A stretch of 64,000 nucleotides of DNA, from positions 1,116,001 to 1,180,000 of the forward strand of contig JARKND010000001.1 in the NCBI GenBank assembly GCA_029309925.1, given 5' to 3'. Source of the stretch: Fulvivirgaceae bacterium JP3-4. Its GTDB lineage: Bacteria; Bacteroidota; Bacteroidia; Cytophagales; Cyclobacteriaceae. The translations under genes were made by a program, and so were the position numbers. Shown piece after piece: positions 1 through 9,105 of this stretch. The stretch's first letter is position 1. Every line of letters begins with the position of its first letter. Below the pieces are notes generated by a model. That model saw only the letters and a program-made list of their open reading frames with translations. It searched no databases and was not told where the DNA came from.

Positions 1-696
1 AAAGTGATGGCGAATGCAGACTTCATGAAAGTCTATTTCATTCCGAAGCTTGAGTCGAAGCTTCAGTATTGTCTGAACAACTACAAATCAGGCGATCCGG
101 AAGTGAAAGAAAACGTGCGGAAGAACCTGGCGTTGATCCGTTACGAGATAGGACAGGAGCTTGAAGCTGTGGGTAAAGATAATTTCGCAACGCTGGACAT
201 GCTGGTTCCCGAAAAGTTTGATTCAGCTGTGTACCGTGATGTAGCGGCTTTTCAGGAGACACTCAAGGCGTTTTACGTAAAGCGATTCAACAATGCCGAT
301 CAGCAGAAGGAAAAAAAGATTTTTGAAATGACAAAAACTCCCGAGCTGGAAAAACAATTTGATGAGTTTCGCGAAACATACCACAATGAGACGATCACAG
401 AGCTTGTGAAGAATACTGCCGAGACCAACCGTATCATTGAGGTAGATGGAAAGCTCATTCAAAAGATTTATCCGATTTACAAAGATCCGGAGCCCGACCA
501 CATGGTGGATTTCAATGCGCAGTTTTACATGCCCTCTAAGCACTTTTTGCGAAGCAATGTTGATACGTTCTGGTTTAATACCGGTGTGATCTGGTCTATG
601 ACTTTGGTTCTGGCCGTCCTATTGTATTTTGATGTATTGCGAAGGATTATAGATGGTATTGGAAACCTGTCGAACCCGTTGAACAGAAGGATGTAG
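1..696 (+). CDS. C-terminal part of a large ABC-type membrane protein (5' end outside window)
   Basis: The frame is open from base 1, so this is the 3' end of a longer gene. The visible 231 residues are mostly charged and helical. One strong hydrophobic segment lies near residues 193-213, followed by a short tail with a YFDVLRR motif. This pattern resembles the C-terminus of the roughly 1000-residue ATP-binding-cassette/permease fusion proteins common in Cytophagales, but no Walker motifs are visible here. The family call therefore rests on recollection of that tail and is uncertain. The next gene starts 12 bases after the stop and is probably co-transcribed. Confidence 0.5.
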   Translation, partial: KVMANADFMKVYFIPKLESKLQYCLNNYKSGDPEVKENVRKNLALIRYEIGQELEAVGKDNFATLDMLVPEKFDSAVYRDVAAFQETLKAFYVKRFNNADQQKEKKIFEMTKTPELEKQFDEFRETYHNETITELVKNTAETNRIIEVDGKLIQKIYPIYKDPEPDHMVDFNAQFYMPSKHFLRSNVDTFWFNTGVIWSMTLVLAVLLYFDVLRRIIDGIGNLSNPLNRRM

Positions 697-708
697 GACT
701 CATCTGAA

Positions 709-1473
709 ATGTTTTTCTTTTTGTCAAAAACGCTTACTTATCTGGTAATGCCACTCACCATTGTGTGTGGTATGTTGATTTACGCGGCAATAACAAAGCA
801 TCAAAAGAGGAAGAAGATATTTTTCATTACGGGCCTGAGCCTGTTGCTGTTTTTTTCGAACGATTTTGTTGCCAATGAAGTAATGACCGCATGGGAAGTC
901 GAAGCAAAGCCAATTGCATCATTGAAGAAATATAAGCTCGGCATTGTTCTTACCGGAACGACTATGCACCGGTTTCCCGATGACCGCGTGTACTTTCTGA
1001 AAGGAGCTGATCGCGTAACACACACAGTCCAATTGTACAAGGAGGGGTTGATCAGCAAAATACTCATCAGTGGCGGATCCGGACGGTTGAGAGGAGAACC
1101 GGAGCCTGAAGCGAACAAGTACAGGAAAGTTATGTTGCTGATGGGCGTACCTGATGCTGACATCATTATTGAAAACGAAACGCGCAATACGCACGAGTCA
1201 GCGCTTGAAGTAAAAAAGATGCTGGATCAGCTAATGCTTCGCGGAAGCGATTGTTTAATCATCACATCGGCATTTCACATGAGGAGATCACTCGCATGTT
1301 ACCGAAAAGTTGGGCTTGAAATGGACAGCTTCGCAACGGATTTCTACACCTATCCACGAGACTATCATGTTGATGCATTTGTCGTTCCCCGTGTGGAGGC
1401 AATAGCGGTGTGGCATAAACTCGTGAAGGAGTGGGTTGGATTTGTTGCATACAAGGTTGCGGGGTACATTTGA
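709..1473 (+). CDS. YdcF/SanA-like DUF218 membrane protein
   Basis: This 254-residue protein has two N-terminal hydrophobic helices (about residues 5-22 and 36-53) and then an extracytoplasmic DUF218 domain. Family motifs are visible: GIVLTG at the first strand, ISGGSGR, ENETRNTHESA and ITSAFHMRRS. DUF218 proteins (ElyC, SanA, YdcF) are tied to envelope integrity and undecaprenyl-linked polysaccharide synthesis in other bacteria; the substrate here is unknown. The gene follows the ABC-type gene closely and ends at a bidirectional terminator. Confidence 0.85.
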   Translation: MFFFLSKTLTYLVMPLTIVCGMLIYAAITKHQKRKKIFFITGLSLLLFFSNDFVANEVMTAWEVEAKPIASLKKYKLGIVLTGTTMHRFPDDRVYFLKGADRVTHTVQLYKEGLISKILISGGSGRLRGEPEPEANKYRKVMLLMGVPDADIIIENETRNTHESALEVKKMLDQLMLRGSDCLIITSAFHMRRSLACYRKVGLEMDSFATDFYTYPRDYHVDAFVVPRVEAIAVWHKLVKEWVGFVAYKVAGYI

Positions 1474-1491
1474 TGTGTATGGAAGCAAATG

Positions 1492-1526
1492 AAAAAGGCA
1501 GCCTATACAAGACTGCCTTTTTTTAT
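1492..1526. terminator. Bidirectional rho-independent terminator
   Basis: The arms AAAGGCAG (1494-1501) and CTGCCTTT (1513-1520) form an 8-bp stem, with a T run after it on the plus strand and an A run before it. It separates the plus-strand DUF218 gene from the convergent minus-strand lipoprotein gene. Confidence 0.85.
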
Positions 1527-1544
1527 TGGTGTTATTCAGTTTTT

Positions 1545-3194
1545 TTAAGGAAGAGGCAAACCAGTGGCGCCTAGTTTCGCAAGGTTCACCTTTGGAACGG
1601 ATGCGCCAAATTTTGCATTGATTGCATCGATAAACATATTCGCTATAAAACCATAACCACGTGTGTTCGGATGCATACCATCTTCGGAATAGATTCCGGT
1701 AGGCGGATTAATATTCGGGGTTAGTGTAACGCCATTTGCAACAGCAGCCTTTGCTGTAACAAACGCTGTGAACGAAGCATCGATATCTGCCAAAGCGAGA
1801 CGTGTCGCGTTTGCAGCTGCAGCATTTTTAATAGTTGTATTGAAAGCCTGGCGCGCTGCTTCAATCGCTGCAATTTCAGATGGTATGAGCGCATACTGAT
1901 CTGCAAGAGGTACTGCCACTCCGCGAACTGACGAAGCGTTTCCTGGCACCGCTAATGTTCCCAACACACTTCCTGTTGCAAGAGGAATGATGTCTCCAAC
2001 TTTAGTCATTCGAACCTGTTCGTAAGGAACGAGTGCAGCCCGCTGTTCAGCTGTGATGGCACCCGCACCACGAAGAATGTCAAATTCATCGCCATAGTCA
2101 TTCAGTGTCTCATCTTCAATGACAAATCCATTCGCGCCTGCAGCGAAGGCAATCTTACGCGCGTTCACTTCCGCAACGGGGTAGTTAAATGGTGCACCTT
2201 TCAGCGCGTCAAGAATTGCGTTGTAGCCTGCATAGCCTGTGTTTGCAGCAGAAGCTGTTGCCGCATCCATCGTCACTGGGTTCCAGGCCACAGACGTGAA
2301 GTGAGGCATTACAAAAATGTTAGGGAAAGTAGCAATCACACCTTTTGATGTTGCGCTCGCGCCAAGCATCTGCCCAAGTGCAAAGTTGTATGTAGAATTG
2401 AATCCAACACCTACACCACCATCTGCAGGTGTCAAAGGTGCCTTGGTTGGATCACCACCAAAAGCCGCGTGTAACAGGAAGTCGTCCATACCCTGCCAGA
2501 ACATGAAGAAAGTTCCACCCTTTGACGCTGCGTCACCTAATATTGTTGATGAGCCAGGAGCAGAAGCAAATCTTGCATAGAAAGGACTAAATCCTAGCGC
2601 TGGGTTTGGTGCTGCCCAGTTTCCTGCAGCAGGCGTTAAAATCTGTCTTAAGAGAATTGCCTGCACTGCGAAGTTGTTGAGCGCTGCCTTGTCTCCCGAG
2701 TACATGAAGCCAGGGTTCAAAGTTGGATTTGGGATCGCCTCGTTTCCGGCAAGCTGTGGCGTTGGACGAGGAGGGGTGCCCTGTAATCTGAAACGTCCCA
2801 GCGTTGTAATGCTTGCTCCGTTTATGATTGGATTAGGCGTGATAAAAATGTTATAGCCATTTGTCGATCCTATAGTAGGCTGATTGAATGCGCCACCACC
2901 AACACACGCAAACTGATTGGCAAGCAACTTCGCAAGTGAATTGTCCTGGCCTTCCGTAAAGAGCGCTCCTGCTTGGAATCCCGCTGTGTAGGAACTTCCG
3001 AGCGCAATAAATTTGCTGAAGTTGGCCGAACCTGCCGTTGCACCATCAGGGCATGCAGGAGGTTCTTCACCCGGACAAATGATAGACGGGTCATCCGATG
3101 GACACGGTTCACCTGAATTGTCGACAAGCTCCTGTTCGCAGGAAACGCCAACAAAAAACAGGGAGACTAAGAGTAATTTATGTAATGCTTTCAT
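1545..3194 (-). CDS. SGNH/GDSL-like outer-membrane lipoprotein
   Basis: With the start at 3194 the protein has 549 residues and a lipoprotein signal ending in VGVSC (Cys19). An upstream in-frame ATG at 3221 would overlap the TonB receptor gene and bury the signal peptide, so the later start is preferred. Block I of the SGNH hydrolase fold reads GSSYTAG near residue 65, where GDS has become GSS. The C-terminal catalytic block DGMHPN (Asp505, His508) is present. The middle is rich in Ala, Asn and Gly. It lies 7 bases after the TonB receptor stop, so the two probably work together at the outer membrane, perhaps on a lipid or ester substrate (inference). Confidence 0.8.
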   Translation of the reverse strand: MKALHKLLLVSLFFVGVSCEQELVDNSGEPCPSDDPSIICPGEEPPACPDGATAGSANFSKFIALGSSYTAGFQAGALFTEGQDNSLAKLLANQFACVGGGAFNQPTIGSTNGYNIFITPNPIINGASITTLGRFRLQGTPPRPTPQLAGNEAIPNPTLNPGFMYSGDKAALNNFAVQAILLRQILTPAAGNWAAPNPALGFSPFYARFASAPGSSTILGDAASKGGTFFMFWQGMDDFLLHAAFGGDPTKAPLTPADGGVGVGFNSTYNFALGQMLGASATSKGVIATFPNIFVMPHFTSVAWNPVTMDAATASAANTGYAGYNAILDALKGAPFNYPVAEVNARKIAFAAGANGFVIEDETLNDYGDEFDILRGAGAITAEQRAALVPYEQVRMTKVGDIIPLATGSVLGTLAVPGNASSVRGVAVPLADQYALIPSEIAAIEAARQAFNTTIKNAAAANATRLALADIDASFTAFVTAKAAVANGVTLTPNINPPTGIYSEDGMHPNTRGYGFIANMFIDAINAKFGASVPKVNLAKLGATGLPLP

Positions 3195-3201
3195 GGATAT
3201 C

Positions 3202-5979
3202 TTAGTTAAAGAATTCGTCAAATGTTAGTGACAGGTAGTATTGCTGACCGATGAAAGGTCCGCCAAGGTTTGTTCTGTAGTCGCCACCTGCGAGGTTTGT
3301 TCCGCCAAGTTTGATCAATGTCTTGATCGAAGGAACCTTGTAAGTAAGCTGTGCATCGATCACACCAAATGCCGGCACTGTCCAGTCACCGAAGTCAGAT
3401 TGCCATAAAAATTCCTGCTGCCATCTGTAGTTGACGTTAAATCCAAACTTATCAGTGACCTTTCGGTTACTGATACCAACGTTGAATTTATTTTCAGGTG
3501 TGTTGAAACCTGCGCGGTACGTACTGCCTTCAATCGCTGGCTGGTCAAATGATGCGTAGTTGTAGCCAGCGTTAACAGTGTACCCTTTCAGGAATACGTA
3601 GCTCAAACCAAGTCCGACACCCATTGAAGTTACTTCAACTGGTGAATTCCTGTATGGTGAGAAAATTCTTCCTGCCGGAACCACCACACCCTGGTGCATC
3701 GTCTGCCTCTTCGAAGCAACATCGTCACCTCCAATGAAATCATTGTATTCAGTATAATAAGCGTTGAGGTCAAGGAGGAACACATTATTGAAGAGACCCT
3801 TATAACCGATTTCGTATGCTGTTAATCTTTCCGGCTTCACGTACTCAACGTAGTCTTCAACGAGGAGTGATGGGTCACCACCGGTTGGAGTTCCGTCAGG
3901 GCCATCGAGTCTTCCGCCTGAGGCGAGGTAACTTTCGTAAGACGCACGCGTGTAAGCGCCACCTTCGTGCACACCGTAGCGTGCAGCGTTAGATCTTGCG
4001 CTTCCCAGTAGCGTGTTTGTTCCCGCAGGGAAGTAGATAAACTGTGCCTGCGTATCCGGGTTTCTGAAACCTGTCTGGAACGATGCCCTGATATTATGAT
4101 TATTAGCTACCGTGTACACCGCTGATACGCGAGGCGTAATGCGGCCGTCAAAGTTTTCATTCTTGTCGTAGCGAAGTGAACCTGTCAGTTTCAATACATC
4201 GGCCAATGTTTTTGAAACCTGTGTATAGAAGCCGAATTCGTCAATGTTGATGCGCTGGAAATTCGTGCCATCGTCAGGCGCTTCATTGAAGATTGTTCCG
4301 TCTGAGAACAAGCTGTATCTTCTGAAATTTCCACCGATCTGGATCTCGGCAAACTTCACTTTTTCAGCAAAATTGTAGTTGAACTCTCCGTGATAGAGTC
4401 TTGAATTATCGATGAATTTTGCGCCTGCAGGATTGCGCTGGAAGTAATCGTTGCGAACTGCTTCTACAAGGTCTTTAAACTCCTGCGATGCTGGATCAGG
4501 TCTGGTTGCATCGGCCTGGCTGCGTGCCCATTCGTGGGCGGCTGCGTCATCGCCTGCCGGTACACCAAGGCCCATGAAATAACCTTGCTTCGCCAGCACG
4601 AAATTCTGACCGTAGGTTGGCGCCCATTGTGCAGCTGTCGGGCTGATTCGTTCGTTGACCAATCCGCCAAGCGCAGCCATGTTGTATGAATCACCCGCGT
4701 CTGTTGCCGTCACGTAGCCTCTGACAAAGAAATTATTGGAACGTAGTTCAACTTTGTGGAATTGCTGCGTGAAATTACGCAGTGCATATTTCTGTGAGCC
4801 CTGATACACAGAGCTACCTCCGCCAATCCGGTAATTATAGAGAGCTTCAAGTTTGTCTGTAACGCGGTAGTGAAGGGCGAGGTCACCTTTCATACTTTTC
4901 GCATCATAGTTGTCAACAAGATCTTCTTCTTTCCAACCTGTTCTTCTCAGGTCGAATGGAGCAATGCTGGGAACACCAACGTTGAAGGCGATCTGGTTTT
5001 CGTCACCATACAGGTTCACGCCATCGAAGTTCGGCTGGCCTGTCAGGTTCACCGTTGACTCCGGACGGTTTACATCCGTTGCATAGTCATTCGAGTGCCA
5101 GTCTTCTGCATCGAGCATCGAGAAGTTGATCTTGAATGCAAATTTGTTGTTGAAAGCCTTTGCGTAGCGTAGACCGAAGTTGTAAAACGGGTAAGACTCA
5201 CCCTGCGCTTCAGATGTCGTGATGCCCCCTTTCACTTGTGCGCTCAACCCCTGGTATTCGAATGGGCTTTTGCTTCTCATGATCAGGACACCGTTGAAGG
5301 CGTTTGGTCCGTACAGCGCAGAAGCTGTACCCGGAAGCAATTCCATGCTTTCCGCATCAAGCTCGCTGAGACCGACAATATTTCCGGTCGGGAAGTTCAG
5401 GAGCGGAGCCTGCGTATCCATTCCGTCAACCATTTGCACGAATCTCACGTTGGCGATCGTAGCGAAGCCGCGCGTGTTGATCTGTGGAAAGTTTAGGCTG
5501 CTCGAAGTGAACTGAACACCTTTCACATTGGCCAGCGCATCGTAAAATTCCGGAGCCGGAGTCTGTTGAATACTGATGAGATCGACTTTTTCAACCGTCA
5601 CTGGTGAGCGGAGAATGTTCTCCTCGAAGCGTGAAGCTGAAACCACAATCTCCTGTCCGAGCATGGTTTGCTCCTCCAGTGAAATGGCAAGCCCGGTTGT
5701 GTTTTGATCCGTGATGGCTACCTCAGTTGAGCGATACCCTACAAATGAAAAGACGAGGGTCAATGGGGGAGAGGCTGATACTTTCAGGGAAAATTCGCCA
5801 TCGGTGTCGCTGATCGTTCCGATGACCTGCCCCTTCACAACGATGCTTACTCCCGCGAGTGTTTCGGAAGTTCCGGCATCAGTTACTTTTCCCGTGATGG
5901 TTGTTTGCGCATATAGTTCTGTCATCGACAGAAACAAGCACAATATTACCGCCAGCGAGCTTTTGTAAAACTTGTTCAT
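3202..5979 (-). CDS. TonB-dependent outer-membrane receptor with carboxypeptidase-like N-terminal domain
   Basis: A 925-residue protein with a signal peptide ending LYAQ. A CarboxypepD_reg-like beta domain (about residues 27-110, TGKVTDAGTSETLAGVSI) is followed by a plug domain with INTRGFATIANVRFVQMVDG and ALYGPNAFNGVLI, then a long beta-barrel ending in an aromatic-rich strand with terminal FFN. It imports an unidentified large or scarce nutrient using TonB energy. No SusD partner is adjacent; the partner is a GDSL-like lipoprotein. The length suits a TonB receptor rather than full-size SusC. Confidence 0.93.
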   Translation of the reverse strand: MNKFYKSSLAVILCLFLSMTELYAQTTITGKVTDAGTSETLAGVSIVVKGQVIGTISDTDGEFSLKVSASPPLTLVFSFVGYRSTEVAITDQNTTGLAISLEEQTMLGQEIVVSASRFEENILRSPVTVEKVDLISIQQTPAPEFYDALANVKGVQFTSSSLNFPQINTRGFATIANVRFVQMVDGMDTQAPLLNFPTGNIVGLSELDAESMELLPGTASALYGPNAFNGVLIMRSKSPFEYQGLSAQVKGGITTSEAQGESYPFYNFGLRYAKAFNNKFAFKINFSMLDAEDWHSNDYATDVNRPESTVNLTGQPNFDGVNLYGDENQIAFNVGVPSIAPFDLRRTGWKEEDLVDNYDAKSMKGDLALHYRVTDKLEALYNYRIGGGSSVYQGSQKYALRNFTQQFHKVELRSNNFFVRGYVTATDAGDSYNMAALGGLVNERISPTAAQWAPTYGQNFVLAKQGYFMGLGVPAGDDAAAHEWARSQADATRPDPASQEFKDLVEAVRNDYFQRNPAGAKFIDNSRLYHGEFNYNFAEKVKFAEIQIGGNFRRYSLFSDGTIFNEAPDDGTNFQRINIDEFGFYTQVSKTLADVLKLTGSLRYDKNENFDGRITPRVSAVYTVANNHNIRASFQTGFRNPDTQAQFIYFPAGTNTLLGSARSNAARYGVHEGGAYTRASYESYLASGGRLDGPDGTPTGGDPSLLVEDYVEYVKPERLTAYEIGYKGLFNNVFLLDLNAYYTEYNDFIGGDDVASKRQTMHQGVVVPAGRIFSPYRNSPVEVTSMGVGLGLSYVFLKGYTVNAGYNYASFDQPAIEGSTYRAGFNTPENKFNVGISNRKVTDKFGFNVNYRWQQEFLWQSDFGDWTVPAFGVIDAQLTYKVPSIKTLIKLGGTNLAGGDYRTNLGGPFIGQQYYLSLTFDEFFN

Positions 5980-6120
5980 AAGTTCTTTTGCTAATAGTGA
6001 GTTTAAGATTGGATTAGTGCAAGGATATTCTGCATACCGAGCATTTTCTAATCGTAAAATACTAAATTTTACAAAAACCTAAAGAAATGGGCTGGAAAAA
6101 CGTTTGCAGTGACCCTGAAA

Positions 6121-6453
6121 TCAGGTATTCTCTTTCTGCAAATGCTTTACTAATCGTTCACACAGCGCATTGGTTTCGTTTGACATTACTTCGTCACCAG
6201 TTGAGGTGAGCATGCTTTGCGCGAGGCCTCCGAGGCAGTCTATATAGAAGCGTTTCATTTCATTCACCGGCATATCTTTGGTCCACAGGTCGATGCGAAG
6301 CGTGTTCTTTTGCTTCTCATCCCAAAGGGCTACACTGATCGATTTTGTTTCCGACATCTTTGGATCGGGCTTGTCTGTGGCATCCCAAAGGATCTTCTCG
6401 GGAACGTTGTTAGCATCGAGTTCTACGGTAAACGTAATGGTTGATTTTTTCAT
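6121..6453 (-). CDS. gldC: Gliding motility protein GldC
   Basis: A 110-residue soluble protein recognised by the GldC pattern: NVPEKILWDATD near the N-terminus, then LRIDLWTKDMPVNEMK in the middle and TGDEVM near the C-terminus. GldC is required for or supports gliding and type IX secretion in Bacteroidota; its molecular role is poorly defined and it has no signal peptide. It is the last gene of the minus-strand run starting at ftsX and follows the nucleotidyltransferase gene by 8 bases. The usual neighbour gldB is not in the window. Confidence 0.93.
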   Translation of the reverse strand: MKKSTITFTVELDANNVPEKILWDATDKPDPKMSETKSISVALWDEKQKNTLRIDLWTKDMPVNEMKRFYIDCLGGLAQSMLTSTGDEVMSNETNALCERLVKHLQKENT

Positions 6454-6461
6454 GGGGCAAT

Positions 6462-6947
6462 TTACGAATCCCTCGCTTTTTGACTCAGAATTTTTTGAAG
6501 GACCTCGACATCGTAGGCATCCAAATGGGCTTTCTCGCCCGAACGGTTGAGACTTTGTTTGTTTTTGATCAGATCACGGATGTTAATAATTCTGATTTTT
6601 TCACCTGAAAATTCAATGGTTGCTGCGTTTCGATACGCGATCTCGAAGTCAATCCCAGGCGTTGAGTTCAGGATATCCACAGCATCGGGTTCGAGGCCGA
6701 ACGACAATACTAATTCCTTTTCAAATTCTTCAGGATTAATTTCAGGAAGCGAGAGACCAATACTTTTTAACGCGTCAATAAGTCGTTTCCCGTTTAGCTG
6801 AGTGGGCTCGATCAGAATGTCGAGATCACCGGTATTCCGCCTTACTCCGTGAAAAATCGCAGCGTAGCCACCGATAATGATAAATTTTACTCCGTGAAGT
6901 GCAAGCGACTTGATTAATCGTATATGATCTTCACTGTTTGTACTCAC
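6462..6947 (-). CDS. Nucleotidyltransferase-fold protein (MNT/DUF6036-like)
   Basis: A 161-residue protein with the pol-beta-like nucleotidyltransferase core: VKFIIIGGYAAIFHGVRR and then TGDLDILIEP, giving the G-G...DxD metal-binding pair. It begins with GTG, and this GTGA overlaps the stop of the preceding small gene by 3 bases, which indicates translational coupling. Proteins of this type occur as the antitoxin or enzyme half of toxin-antitoxin or abortive-infection pairs, but also as orphan genes. The actual nucleotide target is unknown. Confidence 0.8.
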   Translation of the reverse strand: MSTNSEDHIRLIKSLALHGVKFIIIGGYAAIFHGVRRNTGDLDILIEPTQLNGKRLIDALKSIGLSLPEINPEEFEKELVLSFGLEPDAVDILNSTPGIDFEIAYRNAATIEFSGEKIRIINIRDLIKNKQSLNRSGEKAHLDAYDVEVLQKILSQKARDS

Positions 6948-7120
6948 GATCTCCTCACTGTTACGACTTTCCCTTTAAACGAATAATCCACACCTGCTTT
7001 ACGCATTCTTAGGCGAATCTGGTAGGCTTGCTCCCAACGTTCAAGTGGAGTCAACCTCAGGAAGGCTTGATCTTTTTCGCGCTGTTCTTTGTCAAATGTA
7101 GTTTTAACAACATTGGCCAT
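6944..7120 (-). CDS. Small basic protein coupled to nucleotidyltransferase
   Basis: The ATG at 7120 gives 58 residues, beginning MANVVKTTFDKEQ. A TTG nine codons further upstream is less likely. The protein is charged and probably helical, with a conserved-looking LTPLERWEQAYQIRLRMR segment and a basic C-terminal tail. Its stop overlaps the GTG start of the nucleotidyltransferase gene. I do not know a function. The tight 2-gene arrangement suggests a partner or specificity subunit (inference). Confidence 0.65.
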   Translation of the reverse strand: MANVVKTTFDKEQREKDQAFLRLTPLERWEQAYQIRLRMRKAGVDYSFKGKVVTVRRS

Positions 7121-7147
7121 AGCCAAAGATACAAAACACTGTGGCAA

Positions 7148-9097
7148 TTATGAATGCTTAGCAAGCCGGATAAAAAACTCCATTGACCCCGGGTTCTTTA
7201 ACGCCCCCGCATTCACCACCTTCTTCGGATCTTTGCCCATCAGCACTTTTTTGACGGGTGTTTCCGTCTTCTTGCCACTGATCGTGTATGGAATATCCGG
7301 TGCCGTGATGATCTCGTCAGGCACGTGGCGTGGCGTGTATTCGCTTCGGATGGTCTGATTGATTTTCTTTTTGATGTCGTCCGTCAGCGTTATTCCCTCC
7401 TGCATCACAACAAACAAAGGCATCCAGAATTCGCCCCCTTCTTTTTCGATGCAGATGATAAGACTGTCCTTTACCTCGGTCACTTTGTCTACCGCCCGAT
7501 AGATCTCACTGGTGCCGATGCGTATTCCTCCGCGGTTCAACGTAGCATCTGAGCGACCATAAATCACAACACCGTGCCGCGGAGTAATTTTTATCCAGTC
7601 GCCATGACGCCAGATGCCGGGATACATTTCGAAATAACTTTCTTCGTATCGCTTGAAATCGGCATCATTCCAGAACGCAACCGGCATCGAGGGCATAGGC
7701 TTCGTGATGACCATTTCGCCAACCTCACCGATGATGGCATGCCCTTCTTCATCAAATGCTTCGAGTTTGCACCCGAGTGCGCGGCATTGTATTTCACCTG
7801 CGTACACAGGCCACGTTGGCATTCCCCCGACAAACGCGCTGCACACATCGGTGCCACCGCTCATCGAAGTAAGCCAGAGGTCCGCCTTCACATTTTTGTA
7901 AATCCAGTCGAAGCCTTCAGGGGGAAGGGTGCTGCCTGTTGATCCGATCGAGCGAAGAGATTTTAAATTATTTTGCGAAGGCTTTATCTCTGCTTTCATG
8001 TTTGCCAAAATGAAACCTGCGCTTGTTCCGAAGTGATGGATGTTTGCTTCTTCGATGAACTGCCAGAGAACATTCAGGTCGGGATAACCGGGACTGCCGT
8101 CATACAGCACCATCGTTCCGCCTGCCAGCAGGCCTCCATGAATGTAGTTCCACATCATCCATCCTGTTGTGGTATACCAGAAGCAATTTTCTCCTTCTTT
8201 AAAATCATTGTGGAATGTTCCGTATTTGAATTGCTCGAGCAGGATTCCGCCATGGGAATGCATGATGGCTTTGGGAAGCCCCGTGGTACCTGATGAATAT
8301 AAGACCCACATCGGGTGTGCAAAAGGGACACGTATAAATTTCAATGCTGCGGAAGTTCTGCGTGCGACATCTTTCCAGAGATAGGTATTCTTTGTGCTGT
8401 CATCAATTTTACCCGCCACAACGATGACAACCTGAATACTCGGTATTGCCCTTAGCAGTTCATTGATCACCTCGCGTTTGTCAAACTTTTTTCCTCCATA
8501 GTGATACTCATCCACCGCAATCAGGACCTTCGGCTCGATCTGGGCGAAACGGTCGATCACCGCATTGGTCCCAAAGTCCGGGGAACAGCTTGACCATATC
8601 GCCCCGATTGAATTGGCAGCAAGAAATGATACGGTAGCCTCCGGGATGCAAGGAAGGTATCCAACGATGCGATCACCGGTCGTTATTCCCTGATCAACCA
8701 GGAATTGTTGGACAGATGCCACTTGCATCTCGAGTTCTTTCCAGCTTATTTTTTGAAGGGGAGAATGTTCAGACTTAAAAATGATGGCGGGCTGTGAATT
8801 ACTTTTCCTATGGAAAATATGTTCGGCATAATTGAGGCGGATCCCGTCAAACCATTTTGTACGAGGCATCGCATCATTGCTGACTACCTCCGAAAATTGT
8901 CCATCATAACGGATCTGGAAAAATTCCAGCAGCGTCTGCCAGAAGACCTCAGTTTTGTCGACTGACCACTTCCACAATTGCTCGTAGCCTGAGAAGGAGA
9001 GACCGTGTCGTTGTCTCAGCCATTCAGTATATCCGGTAACGTTTGCATTTTTCCTGAATGCGTCTGAAGGTGACCAAAGCAATTTTGGTGTGTCCAT
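7148..9097 (-). CDS. aacS: Acetoacetyl-CoA synthetase
   Basis: A 649-residue ANL-superfamily ligase that activates acetoacetate to acetoacetyl-CoA using ATP, feeding ketone bodies or polyhydroxybutyrate intermediates into lipid metabolism. The N-terminus has the AacS/ACS-type cap region (LLWSPSDAFRK, KWFDGIRLNYAEHIF). The AMP-binding P-loop reads VLYSSGTTGLPKAIM near residue 270. The C-terminal part has YGRSDATLNRGGIRIG and the catalytic lysine region YTISGKKTETPVKK. The length is typical. It lies 8 bases downstream of ribF in the same direction. Confidence 0.93.
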   Translation of the reverse strand: MDTPKLLWSPSDAFRKNANVTGYTEWLRQRHGLSFSGYEQLWKWSVDKTEVFWQTLLEFFQIRYDGQFSEVVSNDAMPRTKWFDGIRLNYAEHIFHRKSNSQPAIIFKSEHSPLQKISWKELEMQVASVQQFLVDQGITTGDRIVGYLPCIPEATVSFLAANSIGAIWSSCSPDFGTNAVIDRFAQIEPKVLIAVDEYHYGGKKFDKREVINELLRAIPSIQVVIVVAGKIDDSTKNTYLWKDVARRTSAALKFIRVPFAHPMWVLYSSGTTGLPKAIMHSHGGILLEQFKYGTFHNDFKEGENCFWYTTTGWMMWNYIHGGLLAGGTMVLYDGSPGYPDLNVLWQFIEEANIHHFGTSAGFILANMKAEIKPSQNNLKSLRSIGSTGSTLPPEGFDWIYKNVKADLWLTSMSGGTDVCSAFVGGMPTWPVYAGEIQCRALGCKLEAFDEEGHAIIGEVGEMVITKPMPSMPVAFWNDADFKRYEESYFEMYPGIWRHGDWIKITPRHGVVIYGRSDATLNRGGIRIGTSEIYRAVDKVTEVKDSLIICIEKEGGEFWMPLFVVMQEGITLTDDIKKKINQTIRSEYTPRHVPDEIITAPDIPYTISGKKTETPVKKVLMGKDPKKVVNAGALKNPGSMEFFIRLAKHS

Positions 9098-9105
9098 CGG
9101 AAAGT

